The notes: generated by a model not told the origin, from the letters alone. A stretch of 64,000 nucleotides of DNA from Rhizobium sp. BG4 (GCF_016864575.1 NZ_CP044125.1:1674001-1738000), one strand, 5' to 3'; positions 44,234-53,638 are shown, counted from the stretch's first letter. A program made the numbers and translations.

Positions 44234-45433
44234 TCACTGGTTATACTTGCCACCTCCGTGGCCGCCACCGTGGCTGCCATTGCCGCCACCCTGGCCGCCG
44301 TTGCCACCACCGTGGTTACCATTGCCGCCACCCTGGCCTCCGTTACCGCCACCGTGGTTGCCGTTGCCACCACCCTGGCCGCCGTTGCCACCACCGTGGT
44401 TACCATTGCCGCCACCCTGGCCGCCGTTACCGCCGCCATGGTTACCGTTACCACCACCCTGGCCGCCGTTGCCGCCACCGTGGTTACCATTGCCGCCACC
44501 TTGGCCGCCGTTACCGCCCCCATGGTTGCCGTTGCCGCCACCCTGGCCGCCGTTACCGCCGCCATGGTTGCCATTGCCGCCACCCTGGCCGCCGTTGCCA
44601 CCACCGTGGTTGCCGTTGCCGCCACCGTGGTTGCCGTTACCGCCGCCATGGTTGCCGTTGCCGCCACCTTGGCCGCCGTTACCGCCGCCATGGTTGCCGT
44701 TACCACCACCTTGGCCGCCGTTACCGCCGCCATGGTTGCCGTTACCACCACCCTGGCCGCCGTTACCGCCGCCATGGTTGCCGTTACCACCACCCTGGCC
44801 GCCGTTACCGCCGCCATGGTTGCCGTTACCACCACCTTGGCCGCCGTTACCGCCGCCATGGTTGCCGTTACCACCACCCTGGCCGCCGTTACCGCCGCCA
44901 TGGTTGCCGTTACCACCACCTTGGCCGCCGTTACCGCCGCCATGGTTGCCGTTACCACCACCCTGGCCGCCGTTACCGCCGCCATGGTTGCCGTTACCAC
45001 CACCTTGGCCGCCGTTACCGCCGCCATGGTTGCCGTTACCACCACCTTGGCCACCGTCACCACCACCTTGGCCGCCATCGCCACCACCGTGGCCACCGTC
45101 ACCACCACCATGGCCACCGCCAGGGTTACCGCCGTCACCGCCACCAGGGTTGCCGCCATCGCCACCACCGGGGTTACTGCCACCACCGGGGTTGCCGCTG
45201 GAACCGCCTCCAGACGTCGAAGCCTGTGAAGAAGTCCTCAAACCGCCTGAATCGTCGCCGAAACCGTGATAGTCATCGGTCGGGATCGCAGCTGTGGGGC
45301 GACAGAGGCGGGCCTCGATGGTTCCAGGCTTGACGATGCGACAGTCGATCTGAAGAGGGGCAGACATCCCGAGGCTGGTTGAAGCCATGAGGTAAGCGAT
45401 GACTATGCTGTATTTCGCTGTTGTTCTTAACAT
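44234..45433 (-). CDS. Secreted Gly/Asn/His/Gln-rich tandem-repeat protein
   Basis: A 399-residue protein. The first ~25 residues form a signal peptide (YSIVIAYLMASTSLGMSA), followed by a ~50-residue non-repetitive segment with two Cys (QIDCRIVKPGTIEARLC) and a Ser/Gly linker. The last ~300 residues are near-perfect repeats alternating GGGNGNH and GGGNGGQ, with DGG-type units at the upstream end. There is no known enzyme domain. It may be a structural or metal-binding (His) extracellular or surface protein. The gene is divergent from the transglutaminase-like peptidase gene. Codon choice within repeats varies at third positions, so the repeat is kept at protein level. Confidence 0.8.
   Translation of the reverse strand: MLRTTAKYSIVIAYLMASTSLGMSAPLQIDCRIVKPGTIEARLCRPTAAIPTDDYHGFGDDSGGLRTSSQASTSGGGSSGNPGGGSNPGGGDGGNPGGGDGGNPGGGHGGGDGGHGGGDGGQGGGDGGQGGGNGNHGGGNGGQGGGNGNHGGGNGGQGGGNGNHGGGNGGQGGGNGNHGGGNGGQGGGNGNHGGGNGGQGGGNGNHGGGNGGQGGGNGNHGGGNGGQGGGNGNHGGGNGGQGGGNGNHGGGNGGQGGGNGNHGGGNGNHGGGNGNHGGGNGGQGGGNGNHGGGNGGQGGGNGNHGGGNGGQGGGNGNHGGGNGGQGGGNGNHGGGNGGQGGGNGNHGGGNGGQGGGNGNHGGGNGGQGGGNGNHGGGNGGQGGGNGSHGGGHGGGKYNQ
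44261..45050 (-). repeat. 42-bp tandem repeat (21-bp half units), about 19 copies
   Basis: The coding DNA of the repeat protein has a 42-base period made of two related 21-base halves. One half-unit phase slip (three GNH-type halves in a row) occurs near 44593-44660. Downstream copies are more alike (GTTACC/GCCGCC pattern) than the edge copies. Because no unit contains a stop, all frames on both strands stay open. Confidence 0.9.
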
Positions 45434-45602
45434 TGGGCAACTCCCTAGGTTAACGAAGCGCTAACGAAATACATTTTATATTAGCTATTTGTTATCCCTA
45501 GTCAGCAAGCCCGCCAGTAACAGTACATCTTAATACATAGCTAACCTCGAATGCATAAAGTTTTAGCTTAAACGGACTAGCACTTTCGAAGGAGGGCAGA
45601 CC

Positions 45603-46190
45603 ATGCGTTACTTCCTGTTGACTAGCGTAGCTGTTGCGTTGAGTTTTCTTTCACAAAGTCAGTCATTTGCCGGGACGGCTCTTCCCCAGGACCGATCGAT
45701 CGGCGCGCCTCCAGGTTTCGCGGGAGCCTGTGCGCGATATGGTTGGGTTTGCAGGAATGGCGGGGGCAAGGAGCTGGACGACGCTTCGGCGATGGCGCTG
45801 ATCACCCGCGTCAATAGGAGCGTCAATGCCGCCACCCGGCCCGCGCCGGATACGGTAACGTCAGGCAAGAGCGAGTTCTGGTCGCTGCCGATCGACAACA
45901 AGGGCGATTGCGAGGATTACGCCCTCCTGAAGATGAAGACCCTGCTCGATGCCGGCTTTCCCTCGCAAAGGCTGGCGCTCTCCGTCGTCATCGAGCGGCA
46001 CGGACAGAATCACGTCGTCCTCGTCGCCCGGCTGAAATCCGGCGACTACGTGCTCGACAGCCTGAACGGCTCGGTGAAGTCCTGGCAGAGCACCGGCTAC
46101 ACCTTCCTGGCGACCCAAAGCTTCACAAGCAAATCATCCTGGCGCGTTTCGCTGGCAGGCCCGAGGGCGAGCGAGTTTTCGGGAATCTAG
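45603..46190 (+). CDS. Transglutaminase-like cysteine peptidase (BTLCP, DUF920)
   Basis: A 195-residue exported protein. Signal peptide: YFLLTSVAVALSFLSQSQSF. The catalytic triad is apparent as Cys in KGDCEDYALLKMKTLLDAG, His in GQNHVVLVARL and Asp in DYVLDSL. Bacterial members such as LapG cut large adhesins at the cell surface in response to c-di-GMP signalling; others have unknown targets. GGAGG lies 9 bases before the ATG. It faces away from the Gly-rich repeat gene across a 169-base AT-rich region, so the two could be co-regulated. Confidence 0.88.
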   Translation: MRYFLLTSVAVALSFLSQSQSFAGTALPQDRSIGAPPGFAGACARYGWVCRNGGGKELDDASAMALITRVNRSVNAATRPAPDTVTSGKSEFWSLPIDNKGDCEDYALLKMKTLLDAGFPSQRLALSVVIERHGQNHVVLVARLKSGDYVLDSLNGSVKSWQSTGYTFLATQSFTSKSSWRVSLAGPRASEFSGI

Positions 46191-46313
46191 GCAGATTGCC
46201 TGCAGGGCTTGGCATGGCGGCTCGATGGGCCGCCTCAGACTTTCCCTTAGGTAAGCTCAGACGCCAAGTTGCGTTTCTGTCGAGCCGTGTTGATTTAGTT
46301 CAAGGGAAAGATT

Positions 46314-46389
<76 letters not shown>

Positions 46390-46495
46390 ATCAGGGTGGT
46401 CCGGTATTTTCCGGTCCTGGGATACTCCGAAGCGGGTTAACCCGGTGGAGTGGCGGCTTATTACTTGCGGTTTTCGCAGATGGCAAGCCTAAAAA

Positions 46496-46527
46496 ACGGC
46501 CCGGAGAATTTTTGTTGTCCGGGCCGT
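46496..46527 (-). terminator. Terminator after the TIGR02300 gene
   Basis: ACGGCCCGGA/TCCGGGCCGT, a 10-bp stem with a 12-base loop, followed on the minus strand by TTTTT. It separates the TIGR02300 gene from tRNA-Ala. Confidence 0.85.
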
Positions 46528-46540
46528 GGATTATGCGGGA

Positions 46541-46930
46541 TCAGACTTCGTCTTCGTCGCCGGTGACGCCGATGATGTCGCTCATGTCGTCATCGTCTTC
46601 GTCTTCGTCGGCTTCGAGGAAGGTATCGTCGTCGTCATCGCCTTCGATTTCGACGTCGTCGTCGCCCATGTCCGGAATGTCGTCGCCGCTTGCGCCTTCA
46701 TCGGCGTCCTCAAGCGAAACGAGTTCGACTTCGGTGTTCTCGGTATCGACTTCCTGAACTTCGTCCTCGTCGTTCAGCTCGGCAGCAGCAGCGGCCGAGG
46801 TTTCCTGGAAGAAGGACAGGGGATAGGATTTTCCGGTGTAAGGAGAAACGATCGGGTCCCGGTTCAGATCGTAGAACTTCTTGCCGGTTTCCGGATCGGT
46901 ACGCTTGGTTCCAAGTTCCGCTTTCGCCAC
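46541..46930 (-). CDS. TIGR02300 family protein (FYDLN acid domain)
   Basis: A 129-residue small acidic protein of unknown function found across alphaproteobacteria. The N-terminal ELGTKRTDPETGKKFYDLNR, then PIVSPYTGKSYP, is the conserved part. The C-terminal half is a highly acidic Asp/Glu tail (DDDVEIEGDDDDDTFLEADE). No membrane segment is seen. Together with tRNA-Ala this is a stable rhizobial landmark. Confidence 0.92.
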   Translation of the reverse strand: MAKAELGTKRTDPETGKKFYDLNRDPIVSPYTGKSYPLSFFQETSAAAAAELNDEDEVQEVDTENTEVELVSLEDADEGASGDDIPDMGDDDVEIEGDDDDDTFLEADEDEDDDDMSDIIGVTGDEDEV

Positions 46931-47149
46931 TATAAGCCTCGTGAGAATGGCCGAATGCTAGATTCGGCAAATGCCGTGTAAACCGGCGTTCTATTCGGAA
47001 TTTATATAAGCCGGTCCCCTTAATCGTTGCGGCCAATTATGTCAAAGCGAAACTTCGCGGCCGGCGCATGGCGTGGCCGTGATGACGGGATGACCGGCTG
47101 GCGGCAGTGTGTTAGGAAACGCCGAAACGACAAAAACGGCGAGAAAACC

Positions 47150-47794
47150 ATGTATCAGCCGCCCCATTTCCGCGAAGAGGACCTGGCAACGCAGCAGGCG
47201 CTGATCCGCGCCCATCCGCTGGGTCTGCTGATCACAGCCGGGGCAAGCGGGCTGATCGCCAATCCTGTCCCGTTTCATATCGATGCCGAAGCATCGGAGA
47301 AGGGAACGCTGCGGCTGCACCTGGCGAAAGCGAATGCGCAGTGGCGCGACATCGCTGACGGCGCTGACATTCTCGCCGTTTTCCAGGGCGCCAACTCCTA
47401 TGTGACGCCGTCCTGGTACAAGACCAAGCAGGAGACCGGCAAGGTCGTGCCGACCTGGAATTACGCGATCGTCCAGGCGCGCGGCAGGGCCTGCGTCATC
47501 GACGATGCCGGCTGGCTGCTGTCGCAGATCAACGCGATCACCGGCCAGCATGAGGCAAGCCGCGAGAAGCCATGGGCCGTTGCCGATGCGCCCGACGATT
47601 TCATCCGTGCGCAGATGAAGGGCATCATCGGCATCGAAATCGAGATTACGACGCTTGAAGGTAAGTGGAAGGTCAGCCAGAACCGTCCCGTTGCCGACCG
47701 CGAAGGCGTTGCTGCCGGACTGGACGCGGCTGGCGGCCAACAAGACATGATCGAGCTCGTCAAACGCTATGGCGGGCTGGAAGGAAACCATTGA
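47150..47794 (+). CDS. PaiB-like FMN-binding protein (negative transcriptional regulator family)
   Basis: A 214-residue protein of the split-barrel flavin-binding fold ([40 protein letters not shown]; the typical RPVADREGV end). B. subtilis PaiB represses sporulation and protease genes, but most homologues may be FMN enzymes. ATG at 47150 is the family start. Its TGA overlaps the TTG start of cmk, so the two are probably coupled. In rhizobia I would expect aroA in this position. Confidence 0.87.
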   Translation: MYQPPHFREEDLATQQALIRAHPLGLLITAGASGLIANPVPFHIDAEASEKGTLRLHLAKANAQWRDIADGADILAVFQGANSYVTPSWYKTKQETGKVVPTWNYAIVQARGRACVIDDAGWLLSQINAITGQHEASREKPWAVADAPDDFIRAQMKGIIGIEIEITTLEGKWKVSQNRPVADREGVAAGLDAAGGQQDMIELVKRYGGLEGNH

Positions 47795-48435
47795 AGACGA
47801 CATTCACGATTGCCATCGACGGCCCGGCTGCAGCCGGCAAGGGCACGCTTTCGCGCCGGATTGCCGATGAATACGGCTTTCACCATCTCGATACCGGACT
47901 GACCTACCGGGCGACGGCCAAGGCGCTTCTCGATGCCGGCCTGCCGCTCGACGACGAGGCGGTGGCAGAAAAGATCGCCCGCGAGGTTGAACTCGGCGGC
48001 CTCGATCGCGATATCCTGTCGAAACACGAGATCGGCGAAGCCGCCTCGAAGATTGCCGTGATGCCCGCAGTCCGCCGCGCGCTAGTCGAAGCGCAGCAGC
48101 GGTTTGCGCAGAAGGCGCCGGGAACCGTGCTCGACGGCCGTGACATCGGCACCGTCGTCTGCCCGGACGCTCCGGTGAAGCTCTATGTGACCGCCTCTGC
48201 GCAGGTGCGCGCAAGGCGCCGTTACGACGAAATCACCGCCAAGGGAACCGCTGCCGATTTCGAGGCGATTTTCGAGGATGTGAAGCGGCGCGACGAAAGG
48301 GACATGGGAAGGGCCGACAGCCCTTTGAAACCAGCCGAAGACGCGCACTTGCTTGATACGTCGGAAATGAGTATAGAGGCCGCGTTTCAAGCTGCGAAAT
48401 CGTTGATCGACGCGGCCTTGAACCGAAATAACTGA
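47791..48435 (+). CDS. cmk: Cytidylate kinase
   Basis: A 214-residue nucleoside monophosphate kinase (CMP/dCMP). The P-loop is [35 protein letters not shown] and [20 protein letters not shown] are family signatures. The start is TTG at 47791, overlapping the upstream stop as TTGA, with AAGGAA in front. rpsA follows on the same strand. Confidence 0.94.
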   Translation: MKTTFTIAIDGPAAAGKGTLSRRIADEYGFHHLDTGLTYRATAKALLDAGLPLDDEAVAEKIAREVELGGLDRDILSKHEIGEAASKIAVMPAVRRALVEAQQRFAQKAPGTVLDGRDIGTVVCPDAPVKLYVTASAQVRARRRYDEITAKGTAADFEAIFEDVKRRDERDMGRADSPLKPAEDAHLLDTSEMSIEAAFQAAKSLIDAALNRNN

Positions 48436-48611
48436 ATTCGAGCACGCTTTCTGCGCTTTGCGCCGCGAGATGCTTTTGAGAAAGCCTGAAATTCCGTCCA
48501 AGCGCCGGATTGCTTCCTTCGAGGAGGCGGACTGGGTTCAGGCCTGTTCAACACGAACCAACCGGCGCATACGTGAGCCTTGAAGCTATCGAAGGCCACG
48601 CAGGAGATTTT

Positions 48612-50312
48612 ATGTCAGTAGCTACTCCCTCTCGCGAGGATTTCGCGGCCCTTCTCGAAGAATCCTTTGCCAAGAACGATCTGGCTGAAGGCTATGTCAC
48701 CAAGGGCATCGTCACGGCCATCGAAAAGGATGTTGCCGTTGTTGACGTCGGCCTGAAGGTCGAAGGCCGCATCGCGCTCAAGGAATTCGGCGCACGTGCC
48801 AAGGACGGTTCGCTGAAGGTCGGCGACGAAGTCGAAGTTTACGTCGAGCGCATCGAAAACGCACTTGGCGAAGCTGTTCTGTCGCGCGAGAAGGCTCGCC
48901 GCGAAGAAAGCTGGATCAAGCTCGAAGCCAAGTTTGAAGCTGGTGAGCGCGTCGAAGGCGTGATCTTCAACCAGGTCAAGGGCGGCTTCACTGTCGACCT
49001 CGACGGCGCAATCGCCTTCCTGCCGCGCTCGCAGGTCGACATCCGTCCGATCCGCGACGTTTCCCCGCTGATGCACAACCCGCAGCCCTTCGAAATCCTC
49101 AAGATGGACAAGCGCCGCGGCAACATCGTGGTTTCGCGCCGTACGGTTCTGGAAGAATCCCGTGCCGAGCAGCGTTCTGAAATCGTTCAGAACCTCGAAG
49201 AAGGCCAGGTTGTTGACGGCGTCGTCAAGAACATCACCGATTACGGTGCGTTCGTTGACCTCGGCGGCATCGATGGCCTGCTGCACGTCACCGACATGGC
49301 ATGGCGCCGCGTCAACCATCCGTCGGAGATCCTGAACATCGGCCAGCAGGTCAAGGTTCAGATCATCCGCATCAACCAGGAAACCCACCGCATCTCGCTC
49401 GGCATGAAGCAGCTCGAGTCGGATCCGTGGGATGGCATCCAGGCCAAGTACCCGGAAGGCAAGAAGATCTCCGGTACCGTCACGAACATCACCGACTACG
49501 GTGCGTTCGTCGAGCTGGAGCCGGGCATCGAAGGCCTGATCCACATCTCGGAAATGTCCTGGACCAAGAAGAACGTACACCCCGGCAAGATCCTGTCCAC
49601 GAGCCAGGAAGTCGAAGTCGTCGTTCTCGAAGTCGATCCGTCCAAGCGCCGTATCTCGCTCGGTCTCAAGCAGACGCTGGAAAACCCGTGGGCAGCATTC
49701 GCCCGCAACCATCCGGCTGGCACTGAGGTCGAAGGCGAAGTCAAGAACAAGACCGAATTCGGCCTGTTCATCGGCCTCGACGGCGACGTTGACGGCATGG
49801 TGCACCTCTCTGATCTCGACTGGAACCGTCCGGGCGAACAGGTCATCGAAGAGTTCAACAAGGGCGATGTCGTCAAGGCTGTCGTTCTCGATGTTGACGT
49901 CGAAAAGGAGCGCATCTCGCTCGGCATCAAGCAGCTCGGCAAGGATGCAGTTGGCGACGCCGCTGCCTCTGGCGACCTGCGCAAGAATGCAGTCGTTTCC
50001 TGCGAAATCACCGCAGTCAACGATGGCGGCATCGAAGTGAAGCTCGTCGAGCACGAAGACATCACCTCGTTCATCCGCCGTGCAGATCTCGCACGCGACC
50101 GCGACGACCAGCGTCCGGAACGCTTCTCGGTTGGCCAGGTTGTTGACGCCCGCGTCACCAACTTCTCCAAGAAGGACCGCAAGATCATGCTGTCCATCAA
50201 GGCTCTGGAAATCGCAGAAGAGAAGGAAGCCGTCGCTCAGTTCGGTTCGTCCGACTCCGGCGCTTCGCTCGGCGACATCCTTGGCGCGGCTCTGAAGAAC
50301 CGCGGCGAGTAA
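48612..50312 (+). CDS. rpsA: 30S ribosomal protein S1
   Basis: A 566-residue protein with six S1 RNA-binding repeats; copies 3-5 show the strong form (VVDGVVKNITDYGAFVDLGG, ISGTVTNITDYGAFVELEPG, VEGEVKNKTEFGLFIGLDGD). It binds mRNA at the ribosome for initiation. ATG at 48612 has AGGAG 6 bases upstream. Codon use is of the highly expressed type. The cmk-rpsA order is conserved. Confidence 0.97.
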   Translation: MSVATPSREDFAALLEESFAKNDLAEGYVTKGIVTAIEKDVAVVDVGLKVEGRIALKEFGARAKDGSLKVGDEVEVYVERIENALGEAVLSREKARREESWIKLEAKFEAGERVEGVIFNQVKGGFTVDLDGAIAFLPRSQVDIRPIRDVSPLMHNPQPFEILKMDKRRGNIVVSRRTVLEESRAEQRSEIVQNLEEGQVVDGVVKNITDYGAFVDLGGIDGLLHVTDMAWRRVNHPSEILNIGQQVKVQIIRINQETHRISLGMKQLESDPWDGIQAKYPEGKKISGTVTNITDYGAFVELEPGIEGLIHISEMSWTKKNVHPGKILSTSQEVEVVVLEVDPSKRRISLGLKQTLENPWAAFARNHPAGTEVEGEVKNKTEFGLFIGLDGDVDGMVHLSDLDWNRPGEQVIEEFNKGDVVKAVVLDVDVEKERISLGIKQLGKDAVGDAAASGDLRKNAVVSCEITAVNDGGIEVKLVEHEDITSFIRRADLARDRDDQRPERFSVGQVVDARVTNFSKKDRKIMLSIKALEIAEEKEAVAQFGSSDSGASLGDILGAALKNRGE

Positions 50313-50335
50313 TCGCTACAAGCTTTGAAATGAAG

Positions 50336-50361
50336 AACCCGCCGGAGCGATCCGGCGGGTT
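50336..50361. terminator. Terminator after rpsA
   Basis: AACCCGCCGGA/TCCGGCGGGTT, an 11-bp perfect stem with a GCGA tetraloop and a T run on the plus strand. It may also stop the convergent gene. Confidence 0.9.
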
Positions 50362-50390
50362 TTTCTTTGTCCTGATTTTTTAAACCGCCG

Positions 50391-51890
50391 TTATTCCCAG
50401 CCGACCATGCGCTGGTAGAGCGCGAAGACCGGATCGGCGACGCGCGGCTCTTCCGGGCGCGCCTCGATCTCGGGCAGATCGGCGGGCACCCTGCCCTGCG
50501 GACGCTGTTGTTCCTGCTGGCCGGCGGACTGCTGTTCTTCGCCCGACTGGGCTTCCTGCTCATCGTCGCCGGCACCGCCTTCATAATCACTGCGATGCAT
50601 CTGCGGATCGCGGCGCTCGGCGCCATCCTTGGCGAAATGATAGGGCGTCGCCATGTAGCCGACGCCATCGGCAGGGCGCAGGAGGCCGGACTTTTGTGCC
50701 ATCTCGGTGAGATCGGAGGGAAGTACCTGCGGCTGCGCGGCAATTTCCCTCTGCTGGCGGGCGATCTGGGCAGCGTCGGCGGCGACAGCGCGCACGGCGG
50801 CGGCATCTGCCGGCTGTGCCTGCTTCTGCGTGGCGGCCTGTTCCGGACCATCCATCGCCTCCTTCATCTCGTCGCTCATCGCCTGCTCGGGCATGACTTC
50901 GGGATCGTCGGCTTCGACGGCCAGCGCATCGAGCAGTGTCGCCACTTCCTGCTCGCCGATGATGGCGACCAGGAGCTCCGAGGCTTCCTCGGTGATCGAT
51001 GCCAGGACGGCGGGCCAGATCTTCGGGATCACAGGCTCAGCGCGATCCTTCACGACCATCGGCGCAGTTTGATGTGTTTCGGCTTCGGCAAGCTGCTGCG
51101 GTTCTTCGGCTGCAGGCTCCTTAGCTTCTATTACCTCATCCGCGGTTTCGACCTGCAGCAGCTCGCCCGCCATTTCCGGCTCGGCGGCGATCTCCTCGAT
51201 CGTTTCGACGGGCAGAGAGGAGAAGGCTGCGAGCGGCAGTTGGGCGGCCGGTTCAGCCGTCTGCCGGGCAGGGGCCTGGGCCTGCGTCTCGCGAGCCGGG
51301 ACGGTATCGCCCTTCGGCTGCGGCAGGATGCTGTCTTCCTGCAGAACGATATCCGGCCGCTGCTCGGGGCGCAGTGGCGAGGCATCGTTCTGGCGATAGG
51401 AGCGCACGACGGCGCGAGCGGCAAGATCGCGATCCTTGTAGCGGATGGTTTCGAGATAAGCGACGACGCGCGCGGCTTCCGGACCGGCCGGGTTCCTTAA
51501 CGCCTCGGTGATCAGCCGCAGCGGCAGCGTGTGGCCGTCGGCAGCAAGCTGCGTTTCGATCTCGTTGATGCGGGCGGCCGGAAGCTTCTGTATCGTATCC
51601 GCGAGGCGGGCGGCGAAGGCGAGATTGGTCTCGCCGTCCTGACGCGGCAGCGGCAGGGCTTCGGATGCGGCATTGATCGCATCCAGAAGCGCATCGAACA
51701 TCCGTTCGCGCGCGGCGGCCAGAAGCAGGTTGAGTTTGCCGGCGATTGCCGAATTCAGATCGGAGCCTTCGACGGCCTGAACCGGGGCCGGGGCAACGAT
51801 GGAACGGGCAAGACCGCTCGCGACGATCGCGACAGACTGGCCGTTGGAAGAGAGACTCGTATTTGACGCTGCACGAACCGGAGTCAACAT
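50391..51890 (-). CDS. Large low-complexity protein of unknown function (499 aa)
   Basis: I do not recognise a family. Residues ~45-165 look ordered and helical (LNLLLAAARERMFDALLDAI; ETIRYKDRDLAARAVVRSYR). The middle (~170-400) is rich in Glu, Ala, Gln and Pro and likely disordered, with one more ordered patch (VLASITEEASELLVAIIGEQ). The tail ends in VFALYQRMVGWE. No signal peptide or membrane span. Position next to rpsA and RNase D gives no hint. The frame is long, has good codon bias and a sensible start, so it is likely a real gene. Confidence 0.7.
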   Translation of the reverse strand: MLTPVRAASNTSLSSNGQSVAIVASGLARSIVAPAPVQAVEGSDLNSAIAGKLNLLLAAARERMFDALLDAINAASEALPLPRQDGETNLAFAARLADTIQKLPAARINEIETQLAADGHTLPLRLITEALRNPAGPEAARVVAYLETIRYKDRDLAARAVVRSYRQNDASPLRPEQRPDIVLQEDSILPQPKGDTVPARETQAQAPARQTAEPAAQLPLAAFSSLPVETIEEIAAEPEMAGELLQVETADEVIEAKEPAAEEPQQLAEAETHQTAPMVVKDRAEPVIPKIWPAVLASITEEASELLVAIIGEQEVATLLDALAVEADDPEVMPEQAMSDEMKEAMDGPEQAATQKQAQPADAAAVRAVAADAAQIARQQREIAAQPQVLPSDLTEMAQKSGLLRPADGVGYMATPYHFAKDGAERRDPQMHRSDYEGGAGDDEQEAQSGEEQQSAGQQEQQRPQGRVPADLPEIEARPEEPRVADPVFALYQRMVGWE

Positions 51891-52120
51891 GGCATGCTCC
51901 TACTTTCGCAAGTGACAATCGAAGCAGAGGACAGGAAGACCGTGCTCATCCGGCCCTTCGCATTCTCGCGCGGCTCCTCCCGCCCGCTTGGCGCGTCATC
52001 GCGCCGCCGAATGCTTAAAAATTGATGATGATTCTACCGATTGGCCGTTAATGAAAAACTAACGGCCGGGCGGGATGCGAAATCCTGCCCGGCCGTTCCG
52101 GCGTAAATATGCGATTTTGC

Positions 52121-52747
52121 TCAACTATGAGCAAAAATGTCAGCCTCTTCCCAGCCGAGAAGATCGAGCTTGGCGCGGGTCGGCAGGAATTCGAAGCAGG
52201 CGGTGGCATGATCGAATCGGCCGTCGCGCAGCAGCCGCTCGGTCAGCTTGTCGCGCAGGGCATGGAGATAGAGCACGTCGGAGGCCGCATATTCGAGCTG
52301 CGCCTGCGACAGCGTCGCCGCCGCCCAGTCCGAAGACTGCTGCGCCTTGGAGATATCGACCTCAAGCATCTCCTTGAGATTATCCTTCAGGCCATGACGA
52401 TCCGTATAGGTGCGGCAGAGGCGCGAGGCGATCTTGGTGCAGAAGACAGGGGTCGTGGTGACGCCGAAAGTGTGGAACAGCACGGCGATATCGAAGCGGC
52501 CATAGTGGAAGATCTTCTGGCGCGCCGGATCGGCGAGCATCATCGTCAGGTTCGGCGCTTCCTTCTGGCCGGAAGCGATGCGGATCACATCGGCCGTACC
52601 GTCGCCCGGCGAAAGCTGCACGACGCAGAGGCGGTCGCGGCGTGGCACGAGGCCCAGCGTCTCGGTATCGATCGCGATTGCGCCTTTATAGCGGGCGGCA
52701 TCCGCCGCGGAGATGTCGCCTTCATGATAACGGATGGTGGCGGCCAT
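52121..52747 (-). CDS. rnd: Ribonuclease D (3'-5' exonuclease)
   Basis: A 208-residue DEDDy exonuclease. Motif Exo I is AIDTETLGLV, Exo II is FHYGRFDIAVLF, and Exo III is YAASDVLYLHAL. It is the short form without the HRDC domains of E. coli RNase D, as is common in alphaproteobacteria. RNase D trims tRNA 3' ends. Confidence 0.9.
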   Translation of the reverse strand: MAATIRYHEGDISAADAARYKGAIAIDTETLGLVPRRDRLCVVQLSPGDGTADVIRIASGQKEAPNLTMMLADPARQKIFHYGRFDIAVLFHTFGVTTTPVFCTKIASRLCRTYTDRHGLKDNLKEMLEVDISKAQQSSDWAAATLSQAQLEYAASDVLYLHALRDKLTERLLRDGRFDHATACFEFLPTRAKLDLLGWEEADIFAHS

Positions 52748-52828
52748 GGCTGTCTCTTACCTCACGTGGTTCTTCCGGCGCTATAGCGCAAAGGCAGCGG
52801 CGGCGATACCGGCATTCGCCTCCGGACC

Positions 52829-53638
52829 CTAGAAGGTCGGCGGCGTATTGATCCAGAGCAGCACGGTCTCGCCATCATGCTGGTTGCGCCAGGAATGATA
52901 GCGGCGGCTCTCGAAATAAAGCGAGTCCCCCGGCCCGAGATCGAAGAACTGGTCGGAATCGAGCACCAGCTCCAGGCGACCGGAGAGCACATGCATGAAC
53001 TCCTCGCCCTCATGCCGGTAGGCGCCTTCGCTGGTGGCGCCGGGTGCCAGCACGAAGCGGTGGCAATCCATCATCCGTCGCCCCTCGGCGAGAAGCTGCA
53101 CGGTGACGCCGGGCGTTGTTTCCGGCCAGGTCCGCCATTCGCCGGAACGGACGACGGCAGTCGCATCGTCGGCTTCCTCGCCAGACAGACGCGAGACCGT
53201 CGTGCCGTAATATTCGGCGAGGTCATGCAGTGTCTTGAAGCTGACGCCCTGCGAGGTGCGCTCCAGCGTCGAAAGCGTCGACGAGGTGACGCCCATGTCG
53301 CCGGCGACCTGATCGAGCGTCTTGCCGGCGGCGTGACGCAGGCTACGCAGCCGGCGGCCGATATCCGATGCGCCGCCGCTTTCCCCGGTATCGGCGGACG
53401 GCTCTTCGCTTTCCAGCGCTTCGCGGATGGCAGCCGGGTTGAGGCCACGCTCGACGCGGTACCAGGAGATCTTCTTCAACCGCGCGACGTCATCGGCGCT
53501 ATACTGCCGGTGGCCGGTCTCCGAACGATCGGGCACCAGCAGGCCCTGGCTCTCCCAGAGGCGGACGGTGGACGCAGATATGCCTGCCAGCCGCGCTGCC
53601 TCGGTGACCTTGTAGCGCACCGGCCCGTTATTGTTCAT
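52829..53638 (-). CDS. Three-domain regulator: MerR-type HTH, XRE-type HTH and cupin
   Basis: A 269-residue protein with two DNA-binding domains in series. Residues ~8-75 are MerR-like (VTEAARLAGISASTVRLWES, TGHRQYSADDVARLKKISWY). Residues ~92-150 are XRE-like (LRHAAGKTLDQVAGDMGVTS, SFKTLHDLAEYYGTTVSRL). The last ~85 are a cupin (HEGEEFMHVLSGRLELVLDS, LGPGDSLYFESRRYHSW). XRE-cupin regulators control amine and amino-acid pathways; the added MerR part is unusual. It is divergent from gabT-gabD, the likely targets. Confidence 0.88.
   Translation of the reverse strand: MNNNGPVRYKVTEAARLAGISASTVRLWESQGLLVPDRSETGHRQYSADDVARLKKISWYRVERGLNPAAIREALESEEPSADTGESGGASDIGRRLRSLRHAAGKTLDQVAGDMGVTSSTLSTLERTSQGVSFKTLHDLAEYYGTTVSRLSGEEADDATAVVRSGEWRTWPETTPGVTVQLLAEGRRMMDCHRFVLAPGATSEGAYRHEGEEFMHVLSGRLELVLDSDQFFDLGPGDSLYFESRRYHSWRNQHDGETVLLWINTPPTF

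Noticed and set aside
44082..45269. Long Pro/Trp/Leu-rich and Thr/Val/Ala-rich frames on the plus strand across the repeat
   Set aside because: The 42-base repeat has no stop in any frame, so all six stay open. Only the minus-strand Gly/Asn frame has a signal peptide, a unique N-terminal region and a terminator behind it.
48615..50054. A 479-codon open frame antisense to rpsA
   Set aside because: rpsA on the plus strand has six clear S1 repeats; the antisense frame is an Asp/Val-rich shadow.
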